Positions 1-5,419 of a stretch of DNA of 27,936 nt are shown here, in pieces. A program made the position numbers and the translations under genes. Under the pieces are notes generated by a model, which saw only the letters and a program-made list of their open reading frames with translations, was not told the origin of the DNA and ran no database searches. Every line of letters starts with the position of its first letter. Positions within the stretch are counted from its first letter, which is position 1. Source of the DNA: Candidatus Omnitrophota bacterium (GTDB taxonomy: Bacteria; Omnitrophota; Gorgyraeia; Gygaellales; Profunditerraquicolaceae); NCBI GenBank assembly GCA_030691585.1, contig JAUYEC010000123.1, positions 1 through 27,936 of the forward strand, in the 5' to 3' direction.

Positions 1-93
1 GCTCTCCAGGACGTGGCGGCGAAGAGAATCCGGTTCCATGCCTTCCATTTTTTCTTCAATGTTCCTGATGGATTTTGTCTTAAGGGTATCCAT
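1..93 (-). CDS. Hypothetical protein, N-terminal fragment (cut by window edge)
   Basis: Thirty-one codons run from an ATG at 91-93 to the left edge without a stop. A good ribosome binding site, GAGGAAGG, lies at 98-105 on the minus strand, about 4 bases before the ATG, and this fixes the start. The visible peptide begins MDTLKTKSIRNIEEKMEG and is charged and helical in character, with no signal peptide. I do not recognise a family from so short a piece. A TATAAT-like -10 box at 164-169 on the same strand could drive it, divergently from the plus-strand gene at 273. Confidence 0.6.
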   Translation of the reverse strand, partial: MDTLKTKSIRNIEEKMEGMEPDSLRRHVLES

Positions 94-132
94 ATTGCCT
101 TCCTCGCTAATGGCGGCCGGCCGCGAAAACTA

Positions 133-161
133 TTGCCTAAATGCGTCTGCGGCTTTAAAAT
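133..161 (+). promoter_or_regulatory. Candidate sigma70-type promoter
   Basis: TTGCCT (133-138) and TAAAAT (156-161) are spaced by 17 bp and point at the secreted-protein gene starting at 273. The leader would then contain the palindrome at 211-241. This is a motif match only. Confidence 0.4.
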
Positions 162-163
162 GA

Positions 164-169
164 TTATAG
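164..169 (-). promoter_or_regulatory. Candidate -10 box, divergent promoter
   Basis: A perfect TATAAT on the minus strand lies about 70 bases upstream of the ATG at 91-93. No convincing -35 hexamer is seen 16-18 bp further upstream, so this is weak. Confidence 0.25.
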
Positions 170-210
170 CAAAGATTTGCTTTTAAAAAAGGTAATTCCA
201 TTACGGTTTT

Positions 211-241
211 TGTAGGGACAGCACAATGTGCTGTCCCTACA
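211..241. repeat. 31-bp palindromic repeat (family A, GCACA arm)
   Basis: Two perfect 15-base arms (211-225 and 227-241) flank a single base. The arms begin TGTAGGGACAGCACA. The same outer arm, TGTAGGGACAG, recurs through the window with varied inner bases. This copy lies in the leader of the gene at 273. Confidence 0.9.
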
Positions 242-272
242 CAATGGGTTCCATATTCACCGGGAGGATACT

Positions 273-683
273 ATGGGCAGATACAGAATATTTTTAGTAG
301 CGGCTTTATTCCTATTATTGCCCGGCGCTATCTCTGCCTTTGAGCTGGGTTCAAAGAGTTTTCTTGATAACCCTGTGCCCGCGCGGATGCTCTACCCAAA
401 AGGAGAAACTGCCTCGCTGCAGGGCAAGAGCGCGTTAGAGTTCCAGTGGAGCGACCCGATCCCGGTTAATACCGGAGGATTTGAGTTCCGGCTCTATAAA
501 GGCTATGACTCGACCGAACCTAATCTTATTACAAAAGAGAACCTTGACCGGGATGCCGGTTCATTGAGCGTCGGAGCGGATAAATTTGAAAACGGACAGG
601 TATATACGTGGACGTTGAAACGCATCTCTGACGACGGCCGCAAAAGCGACCTGGTCTATAATTCTTTTACGGTGATCAAATAA
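273..683 (+). CDS. Small secreted protein with Ig/Fn3-like beta domain
   Basis: The product is 136 aa and its function is not recognised. The start at 273 is chosen over an upstream in-frame ATG at 228 because GGGAGG lies at 262-267, 5 bases before it, and because the upstream ATG falls inside the palindrome at 211-241. Residues 1-22 form a classical signal peptide: MGRYR, a hydrophobic core, then AISA before FELG, so the protein is exported. There is no lipobox cysteine. The mature part (about residues 45-136) has alternating hydrophobic strands with a LEFQWSDP turn and a late YTWTLKRISDDG strand, the pattern seen in Fn3/Ig-like beta sandwiches where a W sits in strand B and a Y-x-W near strand F. 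It is convergent with the next gene. The domain call is inference from pattern only. Confidence 0.7.
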   Translation: MGRYRIFLVAALFLLLPGAISAFELGSKSFLDNPVPARMLYPKGETASLQGKSALEFQWSDPIPVNTGGFEFRLYKGYDSTEPNLITKENLDRDAGSLSVGADKFENGQVYTWTLKRISDDGRKSDLVYNSFTVIK

Positions 684-687
684 TTTC

Positions 688-960
688 TTAAAAAAACTCC
701 TGCACCTCTATGCTGATGGGATTACCGTCTGAATCCGTACCCTTGGCCACCCCAGCAACAATCTCTTCTGTTGAAACAAGCGTAAACCCGCCTTGCGGCC
801 AGCGCACAATTGTGACCTTATTGCTTTCAACCACCACCGATGCCGAATAAGTGCCGTCATTAGTCGTAACAAAGGCGTCATAATTGCCGTCTTCAGCGCA
901 GGCGAAATTACAAAATAACAACATAATCGCCAACGCGACGATAAAATATCTCTTCTTCAA
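688..960 (-). CDS. Small secreted protein of unknown function
   Basis: The product is about 90 aa. I place the start at a TTG (958-960) because AGGG lies about 5 bases upstream and because the protein then begins directly with a signal peptide: LKKRYF, a hydrophobic stretch, then NFACA before EDGNYD. A longer in-frame version from a GTG at 997-999 would add 13 residues that read antisense-like (VYPPGRSGRIEGN) and come from the cupin remnant in another frame. The cysteine in FACA is not a clear lipobox. The mature part is an all-beta-looking domain (TTNDGTYSASVVVESNKV, then WPQGGF). It starts 7 bases after the stop of the cupin remnant, so it may be translationally coupled to it. No family is recognised with confidence. 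Confidence 0.6.
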   Translation of the reverse strand: MKKRYFIVALAIMLLFCNFACAEDGNYDAFVTTNDGTYSASVVVESNKVTIVRWPQGGFTLVSTEEIVAGVAKGTDSDGNPISIEVQEFF

Positions 961-967
961 ATTGCCC

Positions 968-1054
968 TCAATTCTTCCAGATCGGCCAGGCGGATACACC
1001 CCGCTTCCCCAGCTCCTCTTTGTTTAACTTATCAATTTTAACGTCTATCTTCAC
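968..1054 (-). pseudogene. Truncated 5' end of a cupin-domain gene
   Basis: A 28-codon reading frame from GTG (1052-1054) to TGA (968-970) encodes VKIDVKIDKLNKEELGKR followed by GVSAWPIWKN. This is the typical N-terminus of the small cupin_3-type proteins related to the (S)-ureidoglycine aminohydrolase cupin domain, which begin with a KxxKEELEKxGVxSWPIWE-like segment and continue into a beta barrel. Here the barrel is missing: a stop follows WPIWKN and the secreted-protein gene begins. It may be a dead fragment or now act as a short leader peptide. The family match is from memory of the motif; the truncation is read directly. Confidence 0.6.
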
Positions 1055-1094
1055 CCCTCGCCGTATACCAGCCCAAACCGCGCCTCGTCACCCG

Positions 1095-1697
1095 CTAGCG
1101 AATTCGATTAAGTGGTGCATCCCCGGAATTCCCCATCAATATATCTTTTACTTCTTTAAAAAAATCAGATTTAATCTGAAAAGCGCCACAAAATCTATAT
1201 GCATTTGTTACCATGCAGGCATTAGCAAGCCCTGGGATATAAACACCATCCATAACAATGTACTGCCATTTAACAGCCACCCTCTGAGCACGCCTCCATG
1301 ATAGATTGTCGTTTTCGCCCTTAAATAATGTTGTATCAATATAATCCTCAAACATGGCAGAATCATTATAATGAATGATTCCGTTTTTGTGATGTTGTTT
1401 TCCCTTTATAATATCATCTATATTGTCTCTAAGAACAGCTGGACCCCACGGGGGAATTATCTCGCCTGCTGCATAGAATCTCGAGTTAGGTAAGTATGCT
1501 AAACAAGTATCGCCAACTTTTATTTCTTTGAATTTTCTCCAGTTTCTTGTAACAGTAGCGTCATTTAAATAGGTATCTCTGTACACATACTGACACAACC
1601 ACAGATTCTTTGCCAATCCATAATGCAGAAGCTGCTTATCGTTTGCAAAATTAAAACACCAATATTGTTTTTTCTCTACGGCTTTCTCTGATAGCAT
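1095..1697 (-). CDS. EVE/PUA-like domain protein
   Basis: The product is 200 aa, soluble, with no signal peptide or membrane segment. The start at 1695-1697 is chosen because GGGGAGAG precedes the ATG by about 4 bases; alternatives 3-7 codons upstream lack such a site. The fold is suggested by a QYWCFNFAND opening followed by WRKFKEIKVGDTCLAYLP and FYAAGEIIPPWGP. This is the order found in EVE/PUA/ASCH-like domains, where a short beta strand, a basic 'K(V/I)GD' turn and a 'GEI' strand build the base-binding barrel. The same succession occurs in the nuclease-linked protein at 2715-3731 (RFWHDISIGDLVIARRG, then AFGEVIGGPF), so the two probably share this domain. It starts 23 bases after the Nmad2 gene stop and is the last gene of the cluster. 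It may read modified bases; that is inference. Confidence 0.6.
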   Translation of the reverse strand: MLSEKAVEKKQYWCFNFANDKQLLHYGLAKNLWLCQYVYRDTYLNDATVTRNWRKFKEIKVGDTCLAYLPNSRFYAAGEIIPPWGPAVLRDNIDDIIKGKQHHKNGIIHYNDSAMFEDYIDTTLFKGENDNLSWRRAQRVAVKWQYIVMDGVYIPGLANACMVTNAYRFCGAFQIKSDFFKEVKDILMGNSGDAPLNRIR

Positions 1698-1720
1698 ACT
1701 CTCTCCCCGCATACACAAAA

Positions 1721-2335
1721 TTAACAGCTGGTATTTACGGCAATCTTTTCGTAATCGCTCACGAACAATTTTTCTTTATAATCAAAAGGTTCGCCTTGAA
1801 GTCCTCGCTGGAAATTCTCTTCCAACCACTTAATGAATCTTGAAGAAAAATTTTGATCAAAATTACATTTATGAGCCGGACCTTTTTTTATTACAGCTCT
1901 AAATTCAGCCGGAATTAAACAGCCGTTTTTGCCAAAATAAAAATACCAATCCGCGACCAAAACTGAATCAGCACTCAAATCTGTCCTTTTTTGTTCCTCC
2001 GTATTATGCAAAGATTTACGCAGTATATATCCGCTGTTTTCACCCTTGTAGAATATATTGTCGCCTCTTTCTTCCATCAGGCCCTTAGCAGGTATTTTAT
2101 TCTGAAATCTCTTATCACGGGAATATTGTTCGAAAGACAATTTTTCGGTTATTTTCATAGCATAGATCAGTTTATCATTACCAATATTCTCTACCGAACC
2201 GGTACCCACTACCCAATCGCCTACCGTTGCCAATTTCCGAATTTTCGGTTTACAACAAGCAAGCGTGCAATATCCCCAAAATGCATTGGGGGCAAAACCG
2301 GTATCATGTTTAACCACATAAGAATATATCTTCAT
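1721..2335 (-). CDS. Nmad2-type protein (nucleotide modification associated domain 2)
   Basis: The product is 204 aa. Residues 4-21 read YSYVVKHDTGFAPNAFWG and are followed by CTLACCKPKIRKLATVGDWV (about 22-41). This YSYVVxxDxGFAPNPFxGxCTLAxCKPxIR block is the signature I know for the Nmad2 family, defined computationally by Aravind's group among proteins encoded with DNA-base-modification systems. A downstream DWYFYFG segment and a C-terminal helix (about 165-180) also fit. The biochemical role of the family is unproven; association with modified DNA comes from genomic context. Its ATG overlaps the stop of the preceding gene by 4 bases (ATGA), so the two are translationally coupled. Codons are noticeably AT-rich compared with the housekeeping genes in this window. 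Confidence 0.75.
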   Translation of the reverse strand: MKIYSYVVKHDTGFAPNAFWGYCTLACCKPKIRKLATVGDWVVGTGSVENIGNDKLIYAMKITEKLSFEQYSRDKRFQNKIPAKGLMEERGDNIFYKGENSGYILRKSLHNTEEQKRTDLSADSVLVADWYFYFGKNGCLIPAEFRAVIKKGPAHKCNFDQNFSSRFIKWLEENFQRGLQGEPFDYKEKLFVSDYEKIAVNTSC

Positions 2336-2703
2336 TTATTGATATAAGATAAACGTATAATCATATTAAGATTTCGCCTAGATGAAATATCTTCGTGATA
2401 TGCTATATCCTCGGTAGAACTACTGACACTGCTTACCTCATAAATACCGACATACTCCCATTTGTTTTTATCTCTTTTTATAAAAACAGGAATGGGCGAT
2501 TTTTGAGAACGCAATAATTCAGCTGCATGTTTAACCTTTGGTTTATTCCCCACTAGGATAATCTTTGGCCCATCTGGGTTCAAATCGGGCCTAACGCAAG
2601 CACAAACTACCAACCCATCCTTAATGGGCAGATAAGACTGCAAATTCCCGCCAATCGTATTAGAAATTTGCCTGCGTGTGTAAAAATGATTTATCGAAAA
2701 CAT
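2332..2703 (-). CDS. Small YxRR..GG..QSYLP protein, possible SRA-like or DUF6697-like reader
   Basis: The product is 123 aa. The N-terminus carries FYTRRQISNTIGGNLQSYLP, then VVCACVRPDLNPDGPKIILVG, a helix with AAELLRSQ, IPVFIKRDKNKWEYVGIYEV, and a C-terminal RRNLNMIIRL strand. The opening 'Y-x-R-R-x-I...GG..QS' resembles the start of ScoMcrA-type SRA domains, and the later 'NP..P..IL.G...IPVF.KR..N.WEY.G' pattern resembles the DUF6697 family as I remember it. Either would suit a role in recognising modified DNA, but I cannot separate them without a profile search. It is sandwiched between the nuclease gene (11 bases upstream) and the Nmad2 gene (4-base overlap). No strong ribosome binding site precedes its ATG, consistent with translational coupling. 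Confidence 0.55.
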   Translation of the reverse strand: MFSINHFYTRRQISNTIGGNLQSYLPIKDGLVVCACVRPDLNPDGPKIILVGNKPKVKHAAELLRSQKSPIPVFIKRDKNKWEYVGIYEVSSVSSSTEDIAYHEDISSRRNLNMIIRLSYINK

Positions 2704-2714
2704 TTATACGTAAA

Positions 2715-3731
2715 TTATAATGGTTTAGATATACTATCTTTCCTAAGCAAATCTATAAGGCCCAAATCATTTTTCTCTAGTTTTGACAGTTGGAAATCAC
2801 CTAGAAAGTTCGCATCATAAGAACGCCCTTTGTCTTTATCGAATATCGCATAATAATCGCCATTAGTAATCACTACAAATCTAGCGCCACTTTCGAGAGA
2901 ATAATTATAAGCTTGGATAATAGTAGTTTTATCTCTATAAGACTGATTCCAATCTTTTTTGACTTCATTGACTATAATTGTTTTTCCTTGAATTTCTATG
3001 CTTATATCGATTCTGCCCTGCCGATGCTTAATATCATTAAATTTCTTAAAACCGAGTAATTCATAAAAAGCCTCCACAAGAGATTCGTGAGCTCTTTCTT
3101 TATGCTGAGGATCATTTTTTAGACTTTCTATATCATTAATTAAGCTTTCGAGCCATTGCGGGCGTTCTGATATTACTTCTAAAGGATGGTCGTCTAATTT
3201 ATTAATTACTTTATCTTGAGTCCTAACACTTTTACTTTCTCCGCGAATAAAAAGATTGTATCGATCTTCCGGTATTTCTTGTATAGTAGACATAAGAAAC
3301 ACCTGCTTCTCAAATGCAATTTCGTTTATTTGCCATTTTAAACTCAAGAAGTTCGCATAAGAATAATCTGTCAAATAACCAACCCTCTCTTTCCCTTTAT
3401 TCTCGTCGTAAAAAGGCCCGCCAATGACTTCACCGAAAGCCAACATTCTCTTCATACCCCGACGAGCGATAACCAAATCACCAATTGAAATATCGTGCCA
3501 AAATCTCCAGAACGTTTTGCGGTCATACACACTAATTCTTTTCAATTTTTTAGAATAAAAATCATCATATATCTTATTATATTCGACTTCTGTAATAGGC
3601 CTCATAAATATGTCTTTCATATCTTTCCAACCTACGGCAATAGTCCCATTTTTTAAGTCAAATTCCCAAGCTTTATCAAATATTTCTTTTTTCTCTGAAT
3701 TATATGGTGCAATTACCCAATATCGTTTCAT
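2715..3731 (-). CDS. EVE/PUA-like domain fused to PD-(D/E)XK nuclease
   Basis: The product is 338 aa, soluble, and first gene of the cluster; GAGGT lies 6 bases before the ATG. Residues 1-165 look EVE/PUA-like: RYWVIAPY (3-10), a helix, GTIAVGW (29-35), FWRFWHDISIGDLVIARR (74-91), and FGEVIGG (99-105). Residues 205-315 form a restriction-endonuclease fold: HESLVEAFYELLGF (215-228), GRIDISIEI with D242 (239-247), then IIVNEVKK with E256 and K258, then IIQAYNYSLESGARFVVITN (271-290). This D...ExK...Q-x3-Y...ITNG layout matches the type I HsdR_N-like nuclease domain. A modified-base reader joined to a nuclease is the architecture of type IV restriction enzymes, so I infer cleavage of modified foreign DNA. 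There is no helicase or GTPase partner nearby. Strongly AT-rich. Confidence 0.7.
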   Translation of the reverse strand: MKRYWVIAPYNSEKKEIFDKAWEFDLKNGTIAVGWKDMKDIFMRPITEVEYNKIYDDFYSKKLKRISVYDRKTFWRFWHDISIGDLVIARRGMKRMLAFGEVIGGPFYDENKGKERVGYLTDYSYANFLSLKWQINEIAFEKQVFLMSTIQEIPEDRYNLFIRGESKSVRTQDKVINKLDDHPLEVISERPQWLESLINDIESLKNDPQHKERAHESLVEAFYELLGFKKFNDIKHRQGRIDISIEIQGKTIIVNEVKKDWNQSYRDKTTIIQAYNYSLESGARFVVITNGDYYAIFDKDKGRSYDANFLGDFQLSKLEKNDLGLIDLLRKDSISKPL

Positions 3732-3775
3732 CTAATACCTCTATATTAAAAGGAAAATTTTTTAAATTCCGATAC

Positions 3776-3862
3776 CTACTCCTTACCAATCTCACCATGC
3801 TTTTTACTCAGATTAAGGCATGCCTTTACCGCGACTAAAACTTTTTTAGTTTCACCGTTCAT
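3776..3862 (-). other. Short open frame, possible gene remnant
   Basis: A 28-codon frame from ATG (3860-3862) to TAG (3776-3778) lies in the gap between the nuclease cluster and the cupin gene. The frame is open for about 23 further codons upstream of the ATG, to a stop beyond a segment reading LGFVGFWQQSF. The peptide ends KKVLVAVKACLNLSKKHGEI and looks protein-like, with helical, lysine-rich spacing. No ribosome binding site is seen. It could be the C-terminal scrap of a lost gene. Low certainty. Confidence 0.25.
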
Positions 3863-3943
3863 GCTGTACTCTATATGTGCCGAACTAAATGACTGTTGCC
3901 AAAACCCCACAAACCCCAGGCGTTTTCCGTGCTACTTGGAAAT

Positions 3944-4267
3944 CTATTTCCTTATCATAATTAAAAGCATCTTAAATCTGCGGATTGCCCTTAGGGCGTG
4001 GGGTTTGTGCGCGGGCATGATGATCATTTCGCCTTTTCTAACCACATTGCGCTTACTGGCGATTTTTATTTCTGCGCTGCCGTCTGCGATATAGACCAAG
4101 GCGTCAAATGGGGCGGTGTGTTCGCTTAAACCCTGCCCCTTGTCAAAAGCAAACAAAGTAACCGTCCCCGCATCTTTCCTGACTATCTCCCTACTGACGA
4201 CAGAATTTACCTGATAGTCGAGCAAAGACGCCAGATCAAACGCTTTTCCTATAAGATTAGATGCCAT
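3944..4267 (-). CDS. Cupin-domain protein
   Basis: The product is 107 aa. The start at 4265-4267 is preferred over one 11 codons upstream because GGGAG precedes it by 7 bases. It has the single-domain cupin pattern: LFAFDKGQGLSEHTAPFDAL (about 39-58) corresponds to motif 1 (G...H...), though only one metal-ligand-like histidine (H51) is visible there, and VVRKGEMIIMPAHKPHALRA (about 75-94) corresponds to motif 2 (P...H). Small cupins of this kind often bind a metal or a sugar or act as sensors; the substrate is unknown. A promoter-like pair lies directly upstream (4292-4320), so it is probably transcribed alone or leads into the downstream cluster. A fragment of a different cupin lies at 968-1054. 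Confidence 0.75.
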   Translation of the reverse strand: MASNLIGKAFDLASLLDYQVNSVVSREIVRKDAGTVTLFAFDKGQGLSEHTAPFDALVYIADGSAEIKIASKRNVVRKGEMIIMPAHKPHALRAIRRFKMLLIMIRK

Positions 4268-4291
4268 ATTTATGCTCCCATGTTTATCAAT

Positions 4292-4320
4292 ATTAGACAC
4301 CTGAAATCGACGTAAATCAA
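4292..4320 (-). promoter_or_regulatory. Candidate sigma70-type promoter for the cupin gene
   Basis: On the minus strand TTGATT (4315-4320) and TCTAAT (4292-4297) are spaced by 17 bp, and the cupin ATG lies about 25 bases beyond the -10 box. This is a motif match only. Confidence 0.45.
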
Positions 4321-4342
4321 ATAGTATTTGGACAAAATATCG

Positions 4343-4864
4343 CTATTTTTCTACATAAAATCCGAGCCGGCCTTTGTTTTTGGCCGGAGGCGGCTCAAGC
4401 ATTGACTTTATCGCCCCGAATATTGCTTGAATATCCTTCTCATGCAACTCATATTTCCGCTCCAATTCCTCGAGCTTCTCCGCCAGGTCCTTATGCGTCA
4501 ATAATATTTCGCGTAATTTAACAAAAGCCCGCATAATAGCGATATTGACGGCAACCGCGCGTTTACTGTGTAACACTCCGGATAACATCGCCACGCCTTG
4601 TTCAGTAAAAACATAGGGAAACTTTCTTACGCCTCCCCAACTTGATATCACAATTTGTGATTTCAAGTTTATAACCTCTTGTTTTGTAAGGTGATACATA
4701 AAATCAGCCGGAAAACGATCCCTGTTTCTTCTCGCCGCTTGATTCAACTCTCCAGTTGTGACTCCATACAATTCGGCTAAATCCTTATCCAACATAACCT
4801 TCTTACCCCGTACCAGCAAAATCTTCGTTGCTACCACCTCAACCGAAATATCTTTTTCGCCCAT
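4343..4864 (-). CDS. ORF6N-domain protein (phage antirepressor-like DNA-binding protein)
   Basis: The product is 173 aa. AGGAGG lies 7 bases before the ATG. Residues about 10-95 match the ORF6N (KilA-N-related) domain: ILLVRGKKVMLDKDLAELYG (16-35), then LNQAARRNRDRFPADFMYHL (40-59), then KFPYVFTEQGVAMLSGVL and IAIMRAFVKLREIL. A C-terminal heptad-rich helix (about 122-150, LAEKLEELERKYELHEKDI) is probably a coiled coil for dimerisation. The domain comes from phage antirepressors and toxin-like loci, and solitary chromosomal copies are common in some candidate phyla; the target is unknown. A fragment of a second ORF6N gene lies upstream (5007-5066), so this locus once held two copies or a duplication. 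Confidence 0.85.
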   Translation of the reverse strand: MGEKDISVEVVATKILLVRGKKVMLDKDLAELYGVTTGELNQAARRNRDRFPADFMYHLTKQEVINLKSQIVISSWGGVRKFPYVFTEQGVAMLSGVLHSKRAVAVNIAIMRAFVKLREILLTHKDLAEKLEELERKYELHEKDIQAIFGAIKSMLEPPPAKNKGRLGFYVEK

Positions 4865-4890
4865 TTGAATCCTCCTTTCGTCAGCTTTTC

Positions 4891-4920
4891 GCAGGGGCGG
4901 GTTTAAAATCCGCCCCTACA
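4891..4920. repeat. Palindromic repeat (family B, GGGGCGG arm)
   Basis: GGGGCGG and CCGCCCC arms flank an AT centre; the right end is the CCCTACA typical of the family and the left end has CAGGGG in place of TAGGGG. It lies just upstream of the ORF6N ribosome binding site. Confidence 0.8.
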
Positions 4921-4968
4921 TTAATAGACGCGGCAGGAGGCGAAATCTAACAGAAAATTCACAATGAG

Positions 4969-4998
4969 GCGTAGGGGAGGTTAAAACCTCCCCTACGC
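4969..4998. repeat. Palindromic repeat (GGGGAGG arm variant)
   Basis: Perfect 14-base arms (4969-4982 and 4985-4998) begin GCGTAGGGGAGGTT. The outer GTAGGGG is shared with the other repeats; the inner AGG/CCT differs but is compensated on both arms. Confidence 0.85.
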
Positions 4999-5006
4999 AT
5001 ACTTTC

Positions 5007-5066
5007 TCACGCTCCCTGACTTGATATAGCATTTTGCGATATCAAGTTTATAACTTCTTCATTTCC
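5007..5066 (-). pseudogene. Remnant of a second ORF6N gene
   Basis: Minus-strand translation from about 5063 reads NEEVINLISQNAISSQGA then a stop (TGA at 5007-5009). It aligns with QEVINLKSQIVISSWGG inside the intact ORF6N protein, and the DNA is closely similar to 4625-4680. The rest of the gene is absent. Both stretches are also imperfect palindromes (CTTGATAT...ATATCAAG), so a mobile palindrome is an alternative explanation. Confidence 0.5.
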
Positions 5067-5107
5067 AAAAAGGGGACAGCGCCCTAAAAAGGGCGCTGTC
5101 CCCTTTT
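5067..5107. terminator. Bidirectional hairpin with T-run, terminator-like
   Basis: The arms GGGGACAGCGCCC (5072-5084) and GGGCGCTGTCCCC (5091-5103) enclose a TAAAAA loop. A-tracts on the left and T-tracts on the right extend the stem and give a U-run in either direction. It lies downstream of the helicase gene. It shares the GGGGACAG core with the dispersed repeats and may have arisen from one. Confidence 0.55.
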
Positions 5108-5419
5108 TTGAGCGGGGCGTATGGGCAAGCCTGCCTGCCGGCAGGCAGGGAGCGGGCATGGATCGCCTGCGAGCTTAGAGAGTAGGCGAGAGCGACGCAG
5201 CCCATCCGAGCGCAGCCCCGCCCGCCGGGGCGGGGCAAGTGTTCTCCTTCGCCAAGGCTTCGGAGAACAGCCCTGCGAAGCTTTAGCGAAGCAGGGCGTC
5301 CCCGCGAGAAATACCCCGCGGCTATGCGCAAAAAATCCATATGCGAGCAACTCGCCAGAGGCAGATTATGCGTCCCTGCGAGAAATATGCCGCGGCAGAC
5401 GCTAGAGACAAGTTGGGAA
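5108..5419. repeat. Non-coding GC-rich block of nested palindromes
   Basis: This 312-bp stretch holds no credible gene. It contains a perfect 20-bp palindrome (5130-5149), a GCCCCGCCC/GGGCGGGGC hairpin (5215-5236), a GTTCTCC/GGAGAAC hairpin (5241-5268), a CCCTGC/GCAGGG hairpin (5271-5296), and two imperfect direct copies of a GCGTCCC-GCGAGAAATA-CCGCGGC unit (about 5297-5322 and 5370-5395). Open frames across it on both strands are translations of repeats. It forms the 3' flank of the helicase gene. Confidence 0.75.
5130..5149. repeat. Perfect 20-bp palindrome
   Basis: CCTGCCTGCCGGCAGGCAGG is its own reverse complement. A 14-bp core of the same palindrome is found inside another repeat at 12201-12214, so this is a dispersed element. 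Confidence 0.9.

Noticed and set aside
113..124. GCGGCCGGCCGC palindrome as a cloning scar
   Set aside because: It lies in a natural GC-rich gap without vector sequence; a 12-bp palindrome is weak evidence.
1020..1301. Plus-strand open frame of 93 codons
   Set aside because: It is antisense to the EVE-like gene, has no ribosome binding site and gives a low-complexity peptide.
1991..2347. Plus-strand open frame of 118 codons across the Nmad2 gene
   Set aside because: It is the complement of a gene with a clear family signature, and AT-rich DNA gives long hydrophobic shadow frames.
1095..3731. Integrated phage or transposon as the carrier of the AT-rich cluster
   Set aside because: No integrase, transposase, tRNA or flanking direct repeat is visible; only base composition supports transfer.
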